From Sporosarcina sp. Marseille-Q4943 (lineage in GTDB: Bacteria; Bacillota; Bacilli; Bacillales_A; Planococcaceae): a DNA stretch of 64,000 bases. The first letter of the stretch is position 1; every line of letters starts with the position of its first letter. The position numbers and the translations under genes are program-made. This document shows positions 9,216-20,445 of this stretch, piece by piece. Location: contig NZ_OX031157.1 in assembly GCF_943736995.1 (NCBI RefSeq), positions 248,001-312,000 of the forward strand, read 5' to 3'. The notes beneath the pieces are model-generated. The model was not told the origin of the DNA. It ran no database searches and saw nothing but the letters and a program-made list of their open reading frames with translations.

Positions 9216-9458
9216 ATGAAAATCACAGACAAAAAATGGTTGAAACTTGGTGCAGCGACGTTCCTTTCCGTCGGTCTACTCGCAGCATGTGGAGATGGCG
9301 ACGATGATACGGACGTAGATGTGAATAACCCACCTGCTGACGTAGATGACGGTGTCAACGATGGTACAGATACAAATGTCGATCTAGATGTAGATGACGG
9401 TACAGATACGGATGCCGACTTGGATACTGACACAGATACGGACGATAGCAGCCAATAA
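9216..9458 (+). CDS. Small Asp-rich lipoprotein of unknown function
   Basis: The 80-residue product has a lipoprotein signal peptide (KKWLKLGAATFLSVG then the lipobox LLAACG, Cys about residue 26) followed by a low-complexity tail of Asp, Thr and Val repeats (DDGTDTNVDLDVDDGTDTDA). After processing, the mature part would be a roughly 55-residue, highly acidic, membrane-tethered peptide. The ribosome site GGAGGAG is 6 bases before the ATG and a terminator follows. Acidic tails like this can bind divalent cations, but that is inference; no family was recognised. Confidence 0.8.
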   Translation: MKITDKKWLKLGAATFLSVGLLAACGDGDDDTDVDVNNPPADVDDGVNDGTDTNVDLDVDDGTDTDADLDTDTDTDDSSQ

Positions 9459-9465
9459 ACGAATG

Positions 9466-9502
9466 AAAAACGAGACTCTCAACGCGGGAGTCTCGTTTTT
9501 TT
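9466..9502. terminator. Bidirectional terminator between the lipoprotein gene and pbuX
   Basis: AAAAACGAGACTC pairs with GAGTCTCGTTTTTTT around a 9-base loop; U-tracts on both strands suit the convergent genes. Confidence 0.9.
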
Positions 9503-9515
9503 GATATGTGTTGTA

Positions 9516-11633
<2,118 letters not shown>

Positions 11634-11652
11634 ATGTTTTATTTAAGGTTCC

Positions 11653-11680
11653 ATTATATCACGCATATGACCGTATTCAA
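11653..11680 (-). promoter_or_regulatory. Sigma-A promoter of xpt-pbuX
   Basis: TTGAAT (11675-11680) and TATAAT (11653-11658) are separated by 16 bases on the minus strand, 20 bases before the riboswitch aptamer. Confidence 0.7.
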
Positions 11681-11915
11681 TAAATGATCATTAGTAAGAT
11701 ATGTTGATTTTATGAATGAAAAAACTGGAAAAATGAAAGGAGCACTTTGTCATTTGAGTTCGCCTATTACTTTTATATAACGATTATCTCGTAAATGTTA
11801 ATTATGTTTCACTTAGATTAATTCCCGGTTGAAGCAGTTTATCATTCTTTATGCAAGGCAATAGATGGACTGTAGGCCACTACAAATATATCAACGAATA
11901 GGAGAGATATTTATT

Positions 11916-12212
11916 ATGGCTAAAAACAACAACAATAACAACAATCGCGGGAAAATGTCCTTGGAAGAAGCTGGCCGTAAAGGCGGAGAAGCTACTGCAA
12001 GAAACCATGACAGAGAGTTCTACGAAGAAATTGGGCGCAAGGGCGGAGAAGCCACTGCGAAAAACCATGACAGAGATTTCTATGAAGAAATCGGACGAAA
12101 AGGCGGAGAAGCTACTGCCAAGAACCATGATAGGGATTTCTACGAGGAAATTGGCAGAAAAGGCGGAGAAGCACGCGCTCAACAAAACGATAACAATAAC
12201 AGCAACCGTTAA
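11916..12212 (+). CDS. KGG-repeat general stress protein (GsiB-like)
   Basis: The 98-residue hydrophilic protein is built from three near-identical 20-residue units of the type GRKGGEATAKNHDRDFYEEI plus a fourth partial one, between an Asn-rich start and an Asn-rich end. The KGG motif marks the stress-induced, LEA-like GsiB family, which is thought to protect against desiccation or heat. The ATG at 11916 is 11 bases after GGAG; a longer frame upstream lacks a site. No convincing sigma-B promoter was found. It converges on exoA. Confidence 0.88.
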   Translation: MAKNNNNNNNRGKMSLEEAGRKGGEATARNHDREFYEEIGRKGGEATAKNHDRDFYEEIGRKGGEATAKNHDRDFYEEIGRKGGEARAQQNDNNNSNR

Positions 12213-12252
12213 TGGGTAATTAGAACCCGAGACACGAAGTAACGATAAGAAT

Positions 12253-12296
12253 AAAACAGCTGGAAGCAGTTTTTACGAACTGCCTCCAGCTGTTTT
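12253..12296. terminator. Bidirectional terminator between the KGG gene and exoA
   Basis: AAAACAGCTGGA-a-GCAGTT pairs with AACTGC-ct-CCAGCTGTTTT across a 6-base loop. Confidence 0.9.
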
Positions 12297-12301
12297 CTCG
12301 A

Positions 12302-13063
12302 TTAGTAAGTAATATCCACTTCTAAAACGATCGGACAATGGTCGCTTCCCATTATATCAGCATGAATATCTGCTGTTTTCAAATACGGCAGCAGACAATC
12401 TGATATGAGGAAATAATCGATCCGCCAGCCGATATTCCTAGCTCTGACATCTCGCATATAAGACCACCAAGTGTACGCCCCTTCAACGTCCGGATTCAAA
12501 TGACGGAATGTGTCAATGTATCCTTCATTTAATAATGCTGTAAATTCTCCTCTTTCTTCTATCGTGAATCCTGAATTCCCTACGTTAGATTTGTAGTTAC
12601 GTATATCGATATCTTGATGGGCAACATTTAAATCTCCGCAGAAAATTACAGATTTTGTGCTCTTTAATTGACTGAGGTAATCCCTCATCCTTTTCTCCCA
12701 ATCCAATCGGACAGGAAGGCGAGCTAGATCTCTCTGCGCATTTGGCGCATACACATTCACCAAATAAAATCGAGGAAATTCCAATGTTAAAATCCGGCCT
12801 TCATCTTCAGATTCCGAATCACCTACTCCATATGTAACGGCTATCGGTTCTTCTTTAGTGAAAACAGCTGTACCCGAATAGCCTTTCTTCAGCGCATAGT
12901 TCCAATATTGGTAGTATCCTTCGAGTTCAAGCTCGATTTGCCCGCTTTGCAGCTTTGATTCCTGTATGCAGAAAATATCCGCATCCTGCTCTTTGAAATA
13001 ATCCAAAAACCCTTTCCGGACACACGCTCTTAACCCATTGACATTCCACGAGATCAATTTCAT
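12302..13063 (-). CDS. exoA: Exodeoxyribonuclease III (AP endonuclease)
   Basis: A 253-residue EEP-fold nuclease for base excision repair. Motifs: MKLISWNVNGLRAC at the N-terminus (Asn), CIQESKLQ (catalytic Glu), VNVYAPNAQRD, GDLNVAHQDID (Asp, Asn) and GSDHCPIVLE (Asp-His). ATG 13063 follows AAGGAG at 8 bases, and it gives the family N-terminus. Monocistronic by appearance. Confidence 0.96.
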   Translation of the reverse strand: MKLISWNVNGLRACVRKGFLDYFKEQDADIFCIQESKLQSGQIELELEGYYQYWNYALKKGYSGTAVFTKEEPIAVTYGVGDSESEDEGRILTLEFPRFYLVNVYAPNAQRDLARLPVRLDWEKRMRDYLSQLKSTKSVIFCGDLNVAHQDIDIRNYKSNVGNSGFTIEERGEFTALLNEGYIDTFRHLNPDVEGAYTWWSYMRDVRARNIGWRIDYFLISDCLLPYLKTADIHADIMGSDHCPIVLEVDITY

Positions 13064-13129
13064 TATAAAAACTCCTTCTTTACACAATACCTATCATTGT
13101 ACTAGAAAAGGGAGTGTCGTAAAGCGGGG

Positions 13130-13272
13130 AGTTATCGTTCTTCTATCAAAAGTTCTCGTTAACTCGCTCGGAGCTCTCATTTAACCTTAAATAGTTCTCG
13201 TTAAGTCGCTTGGAGTTCTCGTTAAAGTATCTAAAGTTCTCATTCTTCTATGAAGTGTTCTCGTTAACGCGG
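13130..13272. repeat. Degenerate 21-bp tandem array (array 1)
   Basis: Seven consecutive 21-bp units start at 13130, 13151, 13172, 13193, 13214, 13235 and 13256. The first half is conserved (AGTTCTCGTTAA and variants) and the second half varies freely. No reading frame stays open through it. It lies between exoA and the psuG terminator. Confidence 0.85.
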
Positions 13273-13278
13273 CACAGG

Positions 13279-13317
13279 AAAAAAGGAGCTGTCCAGACAC
13301 TCCCTGGACAGCTCCTT
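13279..13317 (-). terminator. Terminator after psuK-psuG
   Basis: AGGAGCTGTCCAG pairs with CTGGACAGCTCCT and is followed on the minus strand by TTTTTTCC. Confidence 0.92.
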
Positions 13318-13332
13318 CACAATATTCTATTC

Positions 13333-14241
13333 TTATGCGTTGAATGCAACCGCGATTTTCGCGCCGACAACCGCATTATTTTTCACTAAAGCGATATTTG
13401 CTTCTAGGCTGCGTCCTTCTGTAAGGTCTTTCACTTTTCCTAGCATGAATGGTGTAACGTCTTTTCCTGCGATATTTTGCTCTTCCGCTTCTTTAAGCGC
13501 ATCTTCAATGATTCCATCAATGAAGGACTTGTCCATTGCATCCGCTTCCGGAATTGGGTTAGCGATGACTGCGCCGCCTTTCAAACCAAGATCCCATTTC
13601 ACGCGTAGCATGTCAGCTATCGTCTGAGGCTCATCCGCGCGGATATTAAGTCCGAAATCACTTTCACGTGTAAAGAATGCAGGAAGGACATCCGTGCCGT
13701 AACCGACAACAGGTACACCGTTTGTTTCTAGATACTCAAGTGTTAAACCGAGGTCTAGAATCGATTTCGCACCTGCACAAATGACAGCTACATCCGTTTG
13801 TGCAAGCTCTTCCAAGTCAGCTGAAATATCCATCGTCGTCTCAGCACCACGGTGGACTCCGCCGATTCCGCCAGTAACGAAGATTTTAATATCGGCGAGT
13901 GCAGCACAGATCATCGTAGCAGCAACTGTTGTCGCCCCTAGTTGTTTTGTTGCGATTAAATACGCAAGGTCACGCCTTGACGCTTTTGCAACTCCTTGGC
14001 TATTACCGAACATTTCAAGCTCATCGTCTGAAAGGCCGATTTTAATCATGCCATCAATGATTGCGATTGTTGCAGGAACTGCACCGTTATCGCGGATGAT
14101 CTGCTCTACTTCTCTCGCAGTTTGCACGTTTTGCGGATATGGCATACCGTGCGAGATGATTGTAGACTCCAAAGCGACTATAGGTTTCCCTGCTGCCATT
14201 GCTTCTTGCACTTCTTGTGAATACGATAGATATTGTTTCAT
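13333..14241 (-). CDS. psuG: Pseudouridine-5'-phosphate glycosidase
   Basis: A 302-residue lyase of the YeiN/PsuG family that splits pseudouridine-5'-phosphate into uracil and ribose-5-phosphate. The N-terminal [17 protein letters not shown] and the central [20 protein letters not shown] are hallmark segments of the family. ATG 14241 follows TTGGAGG by 7 bases. Its start overlaps the stop of the kinase gene upstream, which makes its substrate. Confidence 0.95.
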   Translation of the reverse strand: MKQYLSYSQEVQEAMAAGKPIVALESTIISHGMPYPQNVQTAREVEQIIRDNGAVPATIAIIDGMIKIGLSDDELEMFGNSQGVAKASRRDLAYLIATKQLGATTVAATMICAALADIKIFVTGGIGGVHRGAETTMDISADLEELAQTDVAVICAGAKSILDLGLTLEYLETNGVPVVGYGTDVLPAFFTRESDFGLNIRADEPQTIADMLRVKWDLGLKGGAVIANPIPEADAMDKSFIDGIIEDALKEAEEQNIAGKDVTPFMLGKVKDLTEGRSLEANIALVKNNAVVGAKIAVAFNA

Positions 14242-15341
14242 TGTAATTCCTCCAATTCTTTTTTAAGAAGATGTCTTGTCAAATCTGGCCTTACGGTATA
14301 AGAGCATTCCAACGTCTTTGCCGCATTCAATAATCCCATGCGGACATTTTCTTCAAATGGCTCTCCAATTAAATGGCCATGAAGTAGTCCCGATACAAAT
14401 GCATCCCCTGCTCCAGTTACATCTTCGACATGTACGTTTTCAACGGCAGGAAAATGGATTGCTTCCCCGCCAGCAGGCGCTGCCATGATTCCTCTTGAGC
14501 CAGCAGTGACGACAACATTTTCCGCGCCGAACGAAAGCAATTCGTGGACTGCTTTCTTCCAGTCGGCTTCAGTGTTAATTGAGAGACCTGTATACGTCTC
14601 CGCCTCATCCTGATTACAGATGAACCATGTGACGCCTTTCAAGTCACTTGGCATCCTGTTCATTTTCGGAGAAGAGACAGGAATGATGACGAGTGGATTC
14701 CCCTTTTGAATCGCCAGGTTTTTAATATAATCGACTGACTCTTTAGGACAGTTTAAATCGATTATGACCATAGCTGCATTTGAAATGATCCTTGATTTCT
14801 CCTCCAAGTAGGCAGGTGCCAAGAAATCGTATATTTCCATATTCGCCATGGCGATAACAAGTTCACCCTCGGGATCCAACACAGCTGAATAGGAACCCGT
14901 GGATTTCCCAATCAGTTGACCAACATCTGAGACGTCCATATGAGATGAGGATTCCCTCGCAATTACATCCCAGTCGCTATCATTTCCTGCAACAGTAAGT
15001 AGTCGGACATGATGATCGAGCCGACCTAAGTTTTCGGCTATATTTCGGGCGACACCCCCGACAGAAACTGTCATGGAAGCTGGATTTGATGTTCCAAGTT
15101 GCGTTTGTTCATTCAGATGGAATTTCCGGTCGATGTTCGCTCCACCGATACATATAATTTCTTTTTCCTCAGGAAGAATATATGCTCGGCCCGTAATTTT
15201 CCCCTGTCTAATTAAACCGGATATGATATTTGCTAAGGAAGGTCTCGAAATTTGGAGCGTATCCGCCATTTCCTGCTGAGATAAATAAGGGTTGGCTCGA
15301 ATTAAGTCAAGAACAGCCCTTTCCTTTTCATTCAATTCCAT
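14238..15341 (-). CDS. psuK: Pseudouridine kinase with N-terminal winged helix (PfkB family)
   Basis: The 367-residue protein joins an N-terminal helix-turn-helix (about 1-55, [21 protein letters not shown]) to a PfkB sugar kinase domain that begins [12 protein letters not shown]. The second PfkB signature is [16 protein letters not shown] with the catalytic Asp. The kinase phosphorylates pseudouridine for PsuG. The helix-turn-helix suggests self-regulation, as in other fused PfkB proteins (inference). Starts are ambiguous: ATG 15341 is used here, but TTG 15335 lies 8 bases after AAAGGG and is a good alternative. Confidence 0.88.
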   Translation of the reverse strand: MELNEKERAVLDLIRANPYLSQQEMADTLQISRPSLANIISGLIRQGKITGRAYILPEEKEIICIGGANIDRKFHLNEQTQLGTSNPASMTVSVGGVARNIAENLGRLDHHVRLLTVAGNDSDWDVIARESSSHMDVSDVGQLIGKSTGSYSAVLDPEGELVIAMANMEIYDFLAPAYLEEKSRIISNAAMVIIDLNCPKESVDYIKNLAIQKGNPLVIIPVSSPKMNRMPSDLKGVTWFICNQDEAETYTGLSINTEADWKKAVHELLSFGAENVVVTAGSRGIMAAPAGGEAIHFPAVENVHVEDVTGAGDAFVSGLLHGHLIGEPFEENVRMGLLNAAKTLECSYTVRPDLTRHLLKKELEELQ

Positions 15342-15431
15342 CACCCTTTAAACATTTGTTTTAATTGTAAACTTTTGTTTTATCGTTTGCAAGAAATAAT
15401 TTCGGTCGTTTCAAACAATCCTTCTTAAGCC

Positions 15432-16556
15432 TTACTTTACATTTGCAATCGCTTTTTCAACCTCATACATAGACAGATCAATCTCGACTTCACGTCCGAG
15501 CGCCATATTCGCCAATTGTTTACCGAGGAAGGGGCCAACCGTTAATCCAGAGGCGCCTAAACCGTTTGCAAATAGCAGCTCAGGATGCCCCGGCACTTCC
15601 CCGATGACCGGCAGGAATCCAGGTGTGAACGGTCGAATGCCGACACGCACCTCTTCAAATGTCGCTTCCTTCAATCCGGGTGCCACTTTCAATGCTTTGT
15701 CCAACACCTCATGGATTCCTCCGGCAGTCGGCTGGATCAAGTTGACCGCCTCATCCTCATGAGTCGCTCCGACGACGACCTTCCCTTCCTCAGAAGGCAA
15801 AATATATTGATTCGTAGGCGGCATAATGACAGGCCATCCTGACGTGTCTTGTCCATCCAAACGTAAATGGACGATTTGCGCCTTTTGCCCGGTAACCTCT
15901 ATAGTAAGCCCCAATGGCTTCAACAATTCTGCAGCCCACGCCCCGGCAGTAATAATCACTTTTGATGCTTTCATCACTTCTTCGTCTACCATGATGCCAG
16001 AAACTTTATCATTTTCTATAATAAGCGTTGCAGAACCATGCTTAACAGCTGCTCCATGCTTTTCGGAAGCATTGATCAGCGCCTCACGTAACGCTCTCCC
16101 ATCGACGCGAGCAGCACCTTCCACGTGGACAGATGAAAAACCTTCGGACATTGGGGGAAAAAGATCAGAAGTTAACTGTTCATTTAGCAGTCTCACATGA
16201 CCAATTTCAGGAGCTTCTTTCCTTCTCTCCAAAGCACGCGCTTCCATCTTTTCAAGCTTGTCCAATTCCTGTTGTAAACTAATCGCACCGACTTTCCGAT
16301 AACCTGTTTTGGTCTCGCCGTCTTCCTCTAACTGACGAATCAACTCCGGATAATAGGATGCTCCCCCTTTTGCCAAAGCATACCACGCTTTATTTCTACG
16401 CTGAGAGAGCCATGGACAAATGATTCCAGCTGCAGCATCAGTCGCCTGCCCTATGTCCTTCCGGTCGACAACAATCACTTCTGCACCTAGCTTCGCCACA
16501 TGATAAGCTGCAGAAGCACCGAGTATTCCTGCCCCAATAATAATAATCCGATCCAT
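15432..16556 (-). CDS. FAD-dependent oxidoreductase (DadA/glycine-oxidase type)
   Basis: A 374-residue member of the DAO family. The N-terminal dinucleotide-binding fold IIIIGAGILGASAAYHVAKL...VIVVD and the C-terminal GIRPFTPGFLPVIGEVPG...LFANGLGASGLTVGP block are typical of amino-acid oxidases and dehydrogenases acting on glycine, sarcosine or D-amino acids. The substrate cannot be assigned. ATG 16556 follows AAAAGG at 8 bases. It is divergent from ilvE. Confidence 0.85.
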   Translation of the reverse strand: MDRIIIIGAGILGASAAYHVAKLGAEVIVVDRKDIGQATDAAAGIICPWLSQRRNKAWYALAKGGASYYPELIRQLEEDGETKTGYRKVGAISLQQELDKLEKMEARALERRKEAPEIGHVRLLNEQLTSDLFPPMSEGFSSVHVEGAARVDGRALREALINASEKHGAAVKHGSATLIIENDKVSGIMVDEEVMKASKVIITAGAWAAELLKPLGLTIEVTGQKAQIVHLRLDGQDTSGWPVIMPPTNQYILPSEEGKVVVGATHEDEAVNLIQPTAGGIHEVLDKALKVAPGLKEATFEEVRVGIRPFTPGFLPVIGEVPGHPELLFANGLGASGLTVGPFLGKQLANMALGREVEIDLSMYEVEKAIANVK

Positions 16557-16625
16557 AATAAACACCTTTTCTTCTTTTTACGTATATTGTACAAGCGGAA
16601 AATCATACATACAAACATAGCAATA

Positions 16626-16641
16626 TTGTAAACGTTTTCAA
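16626..16641. promoter_or_regulatory. Catabolite-responsive element (cre) between the FAD oxidase gene and ilvE
   Basis: TTGTAAACGTTTTCAA fits the CcpA consensus WTGNNARCGNWWWCAW at every position. It is about 50-70 bases upstream of the ilvE -10 element, a position typical of CcpA activation in B. subtilis, and about 70 bases before the divergent oxidase gene, so it could act on either. Confidence 0.75.
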
Positions 16642-16693
16642 AATCGTAACAATAATATAACAACTTAACTCTTCCATTTTTCTAAAAAAGCAG

Positions 16694-16699
16694 TATAAT
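16694..16699 (+). promoter_or_regulatory. Probable -10 element of ilvE
   Basis: TATAAT lies 56 bases before the ilvE start; the -35 region 17 bases upstream is poor, consistent with a promoter that needs an activator. A small hairpin ATGGTC-tttg-GACCAT (16718-16733) lies just before the ribosome site. Confidence 0.5.
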
Positions 16700-16755
16700 T
16701 GCTTTATTCAATATTACATGGTCTTTGGACCATAAAACGAGGAGATTTGATCGGA

Positions 16756-17853
16756 ATGACAAGAGTACCCATCCAGATTAAACTGAGCGATTCAAAAAAA
16801 GAAAAACCGAATCCCGAGAATCTCATGTTTGGCAGATGCTTCACGGATCATATGTTTGTAGCTGATTATGATGAAGGCAAGGGGTGGCATAGCCATCGCA
16901 TCGTTCCTTATGCACCGGTCACATTGGATCCTGCATCGATTGTTCTGCATTATGGGCAAACAGTTTTCGAAGGGATGAAAGCGTATCGTTCATCGAATGA
17001 TGGCACAGTGCGTCTGTTCCGTCCTGAGGAAAACATGAAACGTCTGAACCTATCGCTAGACCGGCTTTGCATGCCACAAATTGACGAAGAAATGGCATTG
17101 CACGCATTGATCCAGCTCATCCAAATTGAAAAAGACTGGATTCCAACTTTGGAAGGCACCTCTTTGTACATAAGACCTTTTGTCATTGCAAATGAAGCAT
17201 TCCTAGGTGTTGCTCCAGCAAAGAAATATCAATTTTTCATCATTTTATCTCCAGTAGGTTCCTATTACAAAGAAGGTATTCATCCAGTCAAAATTCTTGT
17301 CGAAAATGAATTTGTCAGAGCTGTAAAAGGCGGTACTGGCGGTGCGAAGACAGCTGGAAATTATGCGGCAGGCCTGAAAGCCCAGGAGGTCGCCGATCAG
17401 CGGGGTTATTCGCAAGTGCTCTGGTTAGACGGAGTCGAACGAAAATATGTCGAAGAAGTGGGAAGCATGAATATTTTCTTCAAAATTGATGGAGAAGTCA
17501 TTACACCCGCCATCAATGGAAGCATTTTGGAAGGGATTACGAGAAAATCGATTCTTCAATTGCTGCGTCATTGGGAAATCCCCGTCTCTGAACGGAAAAT
17601 TTCAATGGAAGAAATAAGGTCGGCCTATGATGAAGGAAAACTTGAAGAAGTTTTTGGAACCGGGACGGCAGCTGTTATTTCACCAGTTGGCGAATTAAAT
17701 TGGGACGGCTATAAAATGGTTGTCAATAATTGTGAAACCGGGCCATTGGCAACACAATTATTCGACACACTTAGCAATATCCAAAACGGAAAGCAAGAAG
17801 ATCCTTTCAATTGGATTGTTGAAATGAAGAGTGAACTAGCGAAATTAGCGTAA
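16756..17853 (+). CDS. ilvE: Branched-chain amino-acid aminotransferase
   Basis: This 365-residue fold-type IV PLP enzyme interconverts branched-chain amino acids and their 2-oxo acids. LMFGRCFTDHMFVADYDEGKGWH, HYGQTVFEGMKAYRS and the segment VKGGTGGAKTAGNYAAGLKA (PLP lysine region) match the YbgE/YwaA subgroup closely. ATG 16756 gives the normal N-terminus; GAGGAG is 11 bases upstream. A cre site upstream suggests carbon control. It stands alone with its own terminator. Confidence 0.94.
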   Translation: MTRVPIQIKLSDSKKEKPNPENLMFGRCFTDHMFVADYDEGKGWHSHRIVPYAPVTLDPASIVLHYGQTVFEGMKAYRSSNDGTVRLFRPEENMKRLNLSLDRLCMPQIDEEMALHALIQLIQIEKDWIPTLEGTSLYIRPFVIANEAFLGVAPAKKYQFFIILSPVGSYYKEGIHPVKILVENEFVRAVKGGTGGAKTAGNYAAGLKAQEVADQRGYSQVLWLDGVERKYVEEVGSMNIFFKIDGEVITPAINGSILEGITRKSILQLLRHWEIPVSERKISMEEIRSAYDEGKLEEVFGTGTAAVISPVGELNWDGYKMVVNNCETGPLATQLFDTLSNIQNGKQEDPFNWIVEMKSELAKLA

Positions 17854-17857
17854 TTGG

Positions 17858-17891
17858 AAAAGACATACCGTATCTCGGTATGTCTTTTTTT
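17858..17891 (+). terminator. Terminator after ilvE
   Basis: AAAAGACATACCG pairs with CGGTATGTC around TATCT, followed by TTTTTTT. Confidence 0.93.
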
Positions 17892-18048
17892 ACGCTATAT
17901 TTTGATAACGATTCAATAAAGAATCCAATTCTTGGCTGCATGCTACCACTGCCGGATGAGTAAATCCGCGGTCTTTCGCTATTTTGACCATCTTTGATCT
18001 TTTCATGTGGATTTTAAAAGATAAAAGTTGTTTGCCAATCAATCGCAT
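17890..18048 (-). CDS. Spo0E-like phosphorelay phosphatase (aspartyl-phosphate phosphatase)
   Basis: The 52-residue protein ends with the Spo0E-family motif: GFTHPAVVACSQELDSLLNRYQ, where SQELD is the signature. Such two-helix proteins dephosphorylate Spo0A~P and delay sporulation. Which paralogue it is cannot be told. ATG 18048 lies 7 bases after GGAGG; an upstream in-frame start adds 13 residues without a better site. Confidence 0.78.
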   Translation of the reverse strand: MRLIGKQLLSFKIHMKRSKMVKIAKDRGFTHPAVVACSQELDSLLNRYQNIA

Positions 18049-18171
18049 CGCATTTCCTCCGTCAATTTTTTTACCCTTGCCTATCATAATGTAGACGGTT
18101 TGAAAATAATGTCGAATTGTGTGTGTAATTTACGAAATAAAATACTTGTCATAAATTTGTCACAAATGAAA

Positions 18172-18199
18172 GGAAGAGGTATGCATATATACCCCTTCC
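18172..18199. promoter_or_regulatory. Inverted repeat upstream of the Spo0E-like gene
   Basis: GGAAG-a-GGTAT faces ATACC-c-CTTCC with a 6-base centre. It lies between the YhcN-type gene and the Spo0E-like gene. There is no U-tract, so it may be an operator or a weak terminator; its role is unknown. Confidence 0.4.
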
Positions 18200-18243
18200 C
18201 GCCATCCAATAAACATAAAATCCCATGTTAAAATCGGAATCAA

Positions 18244-18771
18244 TTACTTCGCTTCTGGGAACATACGGTTGATACTTGTCGTAAACTCATCAAAGAATCC
18301 TTCGACCGGTTCACCGGAACGAATTTGATTTCCATACTCGGTCAGCCGAGTGGCAACTTCGGGATTGAATGATACATATACATTGTTGAATTCGGAATGT
18401 ACGCTTCGAACCTCGTCAGCGATTCTGTTTTTCAATGCTTCGCTGTCTTTGACGTCGTTCTTCAATTCGACACCAACGTAGGCATTTCTATCCGTTACAA
18501 GAACGTTTGCGCTTTCGACTTCATCCATTGCTGCAATCTTATCCGCTGCATCATCAGCCACTTCCACTTTCGATTGGCCATTTCCGTTTGTCTCATTGTT
18601 ATTGTTGCCGTTAGTGTTTCCGTTATTGTCTCCGTGAGCCGATTCGCCGGTACCCGTTTGTTCGGTAGTGCCGTTTTGATCGTTCGTACCGGTTCCATTA
18701 TTGTTTGCACACCCTATCAAGGAAAGTGTGAGCAGTAACGAAAGTGGAAAAACCGCTAATTTTTTCATCAT
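18244..18771 (-). CDS. YhcN/YlaJ-family sporulation lipoprotein
   Basis: The 175-residue product has a lipoprotein signal (MMKKLAVFPLSLLLTLS, lipobox LIGC), an Asn/Thr/Gly-rich linker and a C-terminal domain with VEVADDAADKIAAMDEVESANVLVTDRNAYVGVEL, the YhcN/YlaJ pattern. In bacilli such proteins are made in the forespore and reside in the inner spore membrane. ATG 18771 follows AAGGAG at 7 bases. Confidence 0.85.
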   Translation of the reverse strand: MMKKLAVFPLSLLLTLSLIGCANNNGTGTNDQNGTTEQTGTGESAHGDNNGNTNGNNNNETNGNGQSKVEVADDAADKIAAMDEVESANVLVTDRNAYVGVELKNDVKDSEALKNRIADEVRSVHSEFNNVYVSFNPEVATRLTEYGNQIRSGEPVEGFFDEFTTSINRMFPEAK

Positions 18772-18853
18772 TCTTTCACTCCTTGTCATATGATCATCGA
18801 TAGAATGTGTAACAATTTCTCTTCTATTCGGTGCTTTTCGAACTTTTGCATAG

Positions 18854-18884
18854 AAAAAACCGGATGGAACATGCCATCCGGTTC
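18854..18884 (-). terminator. Terminator after yqkE
   Basis: AACCGGATGG pairs with CCATCCGGTT, with TTTTTT following on the minus strand. Confidence 0.9.
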
Positions 18885-18890
18885 ATACTT

Positions 18891-19139
18891 TCAATATTTC
18901 GTGCCGCTTTCGCCGTATTCTTCGAGCAATTCGGCAAAGCTTTTGTTCTTCTCCCGTTCTACACGTTCACGCCGGAGCTTTTCTTGGTGCTCCGCTTCTT
19001 CTGCCTCAATCTTCGCCGCCATTTCCTTTTTGGCTGCTTTCAATTTTAATACGATATCATTATCAAGCGCCTCGGAAAGAGTCGCTTTTTGACTTTCCTG
19101 CTTTACTGGAGTTGCTGTCCTCGCTTTTTTCTTCGACAT
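18891..19139 (-). CDS. yqkE: YqkE-family small charged protein
   Basis: An 82-residue, Lys/Glu/Ala-rich and probably helical coiled-coil protein (AAKKEMAAKIEAEEAEHQEK...) with a C-terminal KSFAELLEEYGES. The pattern and proximity to yqkD match the YqkE family (DUF3886) of unknown function. GAAGGTGG precedes the ATG. It starts 20 bases after thl ends and is probably co-transcribed with it. Confidence 0.75.
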   Translation of the reverse strand: MSKKKARTATPVKQESQKATLSEALDNDIVLKLKAAKKEMAAKIEAEEAEHQEKLRRERVEREKNKSFAELLEEYGESGTKY

Positions 19140-19159
19140 TCAAACCACCTTCTTTCATT

Positions 19160-20344
19160 TTACGGAAGCTGAACGATCGTAGCCACTCCTTGTCCGCCTC
19201 CAATGCATAATGTAGCTAGACCCGTTTTAGCATCGCGACGTCTCATTTCATGTAATAATGTAACAAGAATCCTGGCACCGCTTGCTCCGATTGGATGGCC
19301 CAACGCAATTGCGCCGCCGTTTACGTTCAATTTATCTTTATCAAAATTAAGCTCACGGTCGACAGCGAGCGATTGTGCGGCGAACGCTTCATTCGCTTCA
19401 ATCAGGTCGATATCCGCAAGTTCCATTCCTGATTTCTCAAGTACGTTTTTCACTGCTTGGACCGGTCCGATGCCCATGACAGCTGGATCGACACCTGCAT
19501 TTGCGTTTGCGGTCAATATTGCTAGAGGTGCAATGCCGAGTTCATCCGCTTTCGTTCGTGACATAATGACAAATGCAGCAGCTCCGTCGTTAATGCCGGA
19601 AGCATTCCCCGCAGTTACACTTCCATCCTTTTTGAATGCAGGACGCAATTTCCCTAATTTGTCACTCGTTGTCCCTGCTTTTACATACTCATCCGTGTCA
19701 AATACGATTGGATCGCCTTTTCGTTGTGGAATTTCCACTGAGACGATTTCATCTTTGAATTTACCATTTTCGATCGCCGCAGCTGCCTTCTCTTGAGAGG
19801 CCGCAGAAAATGCATCCTGCTCTTCTCTTGTGATCGAATAGCGGTCACAGAGATTCTCTGCTGTTATCCCCATATGATAATTATTGAAAGCGCACCAAAG
19901 GCCGTCAGAGATCATGCTGTCGACGAGTTTCTGATCACCCATCTTAAAGCCTTCCCTTGCGTTGTTCAACAAGAATGGCGCCTGGCTCATATTTTCCATG
20001 CCGCCTGCAACGACGATGTCCGCATCCCCCGCTAGGATTGCTTGTCTCGCTAAGTGGACCGCTTTTAAACCGGATCCGCATACTTTATTGATTGTCATGG
20101 AAGGGACCGTTTCAGGAAGGCCAGCTTTGATTGCTGCTTGCCGTGCCGGATTTTGACCAACCCCCGCCTGCAACACATTCCCCATGATTACTTCGTCCAC
20201 ATCTTCAGCCTTCACTCCAGAACGTGAGATTGCTTCCTTAATGACGATTCCACCGAGCTCCGCTGCCGAAACATCTTTTAACGACCCTAAAAATGATCCG
20301 ATCGCCGTCCGTACAGCACTTACAATCACTACTTCGTTTGACAA
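19160..20344 (-). CDS. Acetyl-CoA C-acetyltransferase (thiolase)
   Basis: A 394-residue thiolase condensing or cleaving acetoacetyl-CoA. The acyl-accepting Cys89 is in [11 protein letters not shown], the catalytic His in [13 protein letters not shown] and the second Cys in TLCIGGGQG. The likely start is TTG 20344: GGGGG lies 7 bases upstream and the N-terminus becomes [18 protein letters not shown], standard for the family; the ATG at 20371 has no ribosome site. The divergent HMG-CoA lyase gene suggests shared ketone or leucine metabolism. Confidence 0.93.
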   Translation of the reverse strand: MSNEVVIVSAVRTAIGSFLGSLKDVSAAELGGIVIKEAISRSGVKAEDVDEVIMGNVLQAGVGQNPARQAAIKAGLPETVPSMTINKVCGSGLKAVHLARQAILAGDADIVVAGGMENMSQAPFLLNNAREGFKMGDQKLVDSMISDGLWCAFNNYHMGITAENLCDRYSITREEQDAFSAASQEKAAAAIENGKFKDEIVSVEIPQRKGDPIVFDTDEYVKAGTTSDKLGKLRPAFKKDGSVTAGNASGINDGAAAFVIMSRTKADELGIAPLAILTANANAGVDPAVMGIGPVQAVKNVLEKSGMELADIDLIEANEAFAAQSLAVDRELNFDKDKLNVNGGAIALGHPIGASGARILVTLLHEMRRRDAKTGLATLCIGGGQGVATIVQLP

Positions 20345-20445
20345 ATCAATTCCCCCTATTCCTGTTTTCATAATTAAATAGAATTAGACATTCCGCATTG
20401 CCCTTCAGCGCACCCCTTCAGTACAATAGGTACAGGAGGGATGAT

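Noticed and set aside
11821..11855. Sigma-B promoter before the KGG stress gene
   Set aside because: GTTTCA is present but no acceptable GGGWAW element at the right spacing was found.
11880..12185. 101-codon minus-strand frame opposite the KGG gene
   Set aside because: Shadow created by the internal repeats of the KGG protein.
13130..13272. CRISPR array
   Set aside because: Units are 21 bp with a degenerate half, no 28-37 bp constant repeats and no unique spacers; no cas genes in the window.
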